This document shows positions 20,617 through 21,939 of a DNA stretch of 21,939 bases, piece after piece. The notes beneath the pieces were generated by a model. The model had not been told where the DNA came from. It did not search any database and saw only the letters and a list, made by a program, of their open reading frames with translations. The position numbers were made by a program, and so were the translations under genes. This stretch comes from a virus. Location of the stretch: IMG/VR virus record IMGVR_UViG_3300043119_000038, positions 1-21,939 of that record; one strand, written 5' to 3'. Every line of letters begins with the position of its first letter. The first letter of the stretch is position 1.

Positions 20617-21467
20617 TCAATCCACTCCGTTACGCGAGGCTCATTGACGACATCAATAAGGAATACTGGTCCTGTGCTGTATAGAAAAGTTCTTGCCTCA
20701 GGCCAACAAACCTTACGAAAGTCGCAGTACCCACAAGTTGTAGATAGCTGAGTGTTCTCAGACGTTTTAGACTGGGGTACTGGGGGTATCCTATCCTCAG
20801 GAATAGGACCAGCGACAACACTTTGGACACGTTTGATCTCCTGTTCTTTTCCCTCAAGCTCTTCTGTAAAGTCGTAACGATCCAGACAGAGTTTGAAGCG
20901 TTCCTTCTGAACCACAAGAAATGCACCCTCAGTCTTGTTAACAACCAGCGGGTCATCTTTCCCTGCGTAAACATAGGAACTAAGCTGGCTGATGTATCCG
21001 AAGGGGTCATCCTCACGTAGGTTATGGTCCTTGAACTTCTGAAAGCCATACTTAGAGGCAGACTTAACATCGACCGTGACACCATCAATGACAGCATCAC
21101 GTTGTCCGCTTACGCCAAAGACATTCACCCTGTCCTGCATACCCTCGACCTTATGCCCTGCGGCTACGGCCAGTGCGAGGATTAAGGCTTCAAGCAGATC
21201 ACCATAGAAGAAAGTCCCTAGTATTTCTGCCCGCAGTGGTTCAGTGTCTTGGCTCTGGTTGATCTTGTACCAGAGTTTCCTGTCGCAGGGTGAGCCAATG
21301 CCAGAGAGGCTTAGGTAGTCCCGTGGTACTTGCTCCTTGGAAAACCTAGCCTCTGCAACACTGGCAATAGCGGAGGACAGGAACGCTGTAGACGTAGCAT
21401 CCCATCCCCCCTTACCCTCGACAACCCTGTAGATATCGTCTACGAGTGTGTCTAGTATTTTACTCAA
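20613..21467 (-). CDS. Cas4/RecB-like PD-(D/E)XK exonuclease with Fe-S cysteines
   Basis: 284 residues. In order: Cys61 in LSGIGSPCDRKLWYK, GDLLEA (89-94), GQRDAVIDG with Asp124, VDVK with Asp133/Lys135, QLSSY (161-165), and CGYCDFRKVC with Cys245, Cys248 and Cys254. One N-terminal plus three C-terminal cysteines is the iron-sulphur arrangement of Cas4 and AddB/RecB-type nucleases. No CRISPR array or cas gene is near, so it is a phage DNA-processing exonuclease of the type seen in several marine podoviruses. It starts at TTG (21467), overlapping the SSB stop as TTGA; no good ATG exists near the N-terminus. It is followed by the small resolvase-like gene, forming a DNA-recombination set. Confidence 0.85.
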   Translation of the reverse strand: MSKILDTLVDDIYRVVEGKGGWDATSTAFLSSAIASVAEARFSKEQVPRDYLSLSGIGSPCDRKLWYKINQSQDTEPLRAEILGTFFYGDLLEALILALAVAAGHKVEGMQDRVNVFGVSGQRDAVIDGVTVDVKSASKYGFQKFKDHNLREDDPFGYISQLSSYVYAGKDDPLVVNKTEGAFLVVQKERFKLCLDRYDFTEELEGKEQEIKRVQSVVAGPIPEDRIPPVPQSKTSENTQLSTTCGYCDFRKVCWPEARTFLYSTGPVFLIDVVNEPRVTEWIE

Positions 21468-21937
21468 AACGGAATCTCGTCGTCATCAATAGTCATAGGC
21501 TTAGACGCTGGCTTGGCTGCTGCCTTAGGTGCATCATCTTCATCGTCTTCGTCAGGGTTATACTCTACGTGGTTAGTGACCTTGACCTTCTCAAGGCGAG
21601 TACCCACGATACCCTTACGCTTCGTGTCGTAGACGTTGAGGATAATCTCCACGGTAGAACCGTTACCAATAGAACCATCCTCGTCGTAGTCCCAGACAGA
21701 ACCATCTGCCTTGACCACCTTAGGCGCACCACCACCATACTCCTCAGTCCACTTACGGCGGAAGCGTACCCGTATCAGGCTAGAGTCCTCTGGGCTTTCC
21801 TTGCCCTTGAGCAGTGACTTGCTCTGGTTCAGCTTGGCAATGCTTGCTGCATCCAAGTCAACGTCGATGGTACACTGACCACCAGACTCCTTGAGTGCAT
21901 CCTCAAACCCTGTCAGGTCACGATTGTCCTCAAAGAC
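21464..21937 (-). CDS. Single-stranded DNA-binding protein, gp2.5-like (5' truncated by window edge)
   Basis: The frame is open to the right edge; 157 residues are visible and the start lies outside. A TTG at 21856 is internal, because coding sequence continues upstream (FEDNRDLTGFEDAL and on). The middle is beta-rich with alternating basic and aromatic residues (RVRFRRKWTEEYGGG, STVEIILNVYDTKRKG), as in an OB fold. A Pro/Ala/Asp linker leads to the acidic tip DDDEIPF, the signature by which T7 gp2.5 and bacterial SSBs recruit polymerase and helicase. It would coat single-stranded DNA in replication and recombination. Its stop overlaps the Cas4-like start. The assignment is strong from tail and context; homology to gp2.5 itself is likely, not proven. 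Confidence 0.78.
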   Translation of the reverse strand, partial: VFEDNRDLTGFEDALKESGGQCTIDVDLDAASIAKLNQSKSLLKGKESPEDSSLIRVRFRRKWTEEYGGGAPKVVKADGSVWDYDEDGSIGNGSTVEIILNVYDTKRKGIVGTRLEKVKVTNHVEYNPDEDDEDDAPKAAAKPASKPMTIDDDEIPF

Positions 21938-21939
21938 TT

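Noticed and set aside
20613-21467. CRISPR adaptation gene because of Cas4 similarity
   Set aside because: There is no repeat-spacer array, cas1 or cas2 in the window; the neighbours are SSB and a resolvase-like nuclease.

Overview
The window reads as part of a double-stranded DNA tailed phage genome, most likely a short-tailed, broadly T7-like (podovirus-type) phage. The gene content resembles phages of marine or freshwater Proteobacteria: PhoH, MazG, B12-dependent ribonucleotide reductase, glutaredoxin and a Cas4-like nuclease sit beside a T7-style tail tube and ejection-protein module. No host gene, tRNA, integrase, transposase or CRISPR array is visible. Base composition is near half GC. 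Coding is very dense: no stretch over 300 bases lacks a gene, and the longest gap is 158 bases (15869-16026).

Rightward arm (2-14157, + strand): structural genes in virion-assembly order. The order is the C-terminal part of the major capsid protein, a small Ala/Thr-rich head-decoration-like protein flanked by two near-identical terminators, a tail tubular A-like adaptor, a nozzle/tail tubular B-like protein, a repeat-rich tail fibre, a probable receptor-binding protein and a tail-fibre assembly chaperone. A sigma70-like promoter and a TTG-started gene then open a tightly overlapped module of five internal-virion/ejection-type proteins. It includes a separate lytic transglycosylase and a 1162-residue protein. 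A hairpin at 14162-14182 terminates transcription from both sides.

Leftward arm (14211-21937, - strand): early, replication and metabolism genes with TAATG, TGATG, ATGA or GTGA overlaps. In transcription order from the right edge these are an ssDNA-binding protein (partial), a Cas4-like nuclease, a small PD-(D/E)XK nuclease, an unknown, a metallophosphoesterase, a 52-aa protein, a MazG-type pyrophosphohydrolase, a 54-aa protein, a small membrane protein, a class II ribonucleotide reductase and a 71-aa Acb2/Tad1-like protein. A gap rich in hairpins follows, then glutaredoxin, PhoH, a DUF3310 (T7 gp1.7-like) protein, a 56-aa protein and an 84-aa unknown.

Together the leftward genes supply and balance deoxynucleotides (reductase, its probable reductant, MazG, gp1.7-like protein) and process DNA during replication and recombination (SSB, Cas4-like, resolvase-like). 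The two most interesting items are the Acb2/Tad1-like protein, a candidate sponge for immune cyclic nucleotides, and the adjacent multi-hairpin non-coding segment. Three genes of 52-56 codons (14434-14604, 18398-18562, 19059-19217) are easily missed but are well supported by overlaps or Shine-Dalgarno sites.
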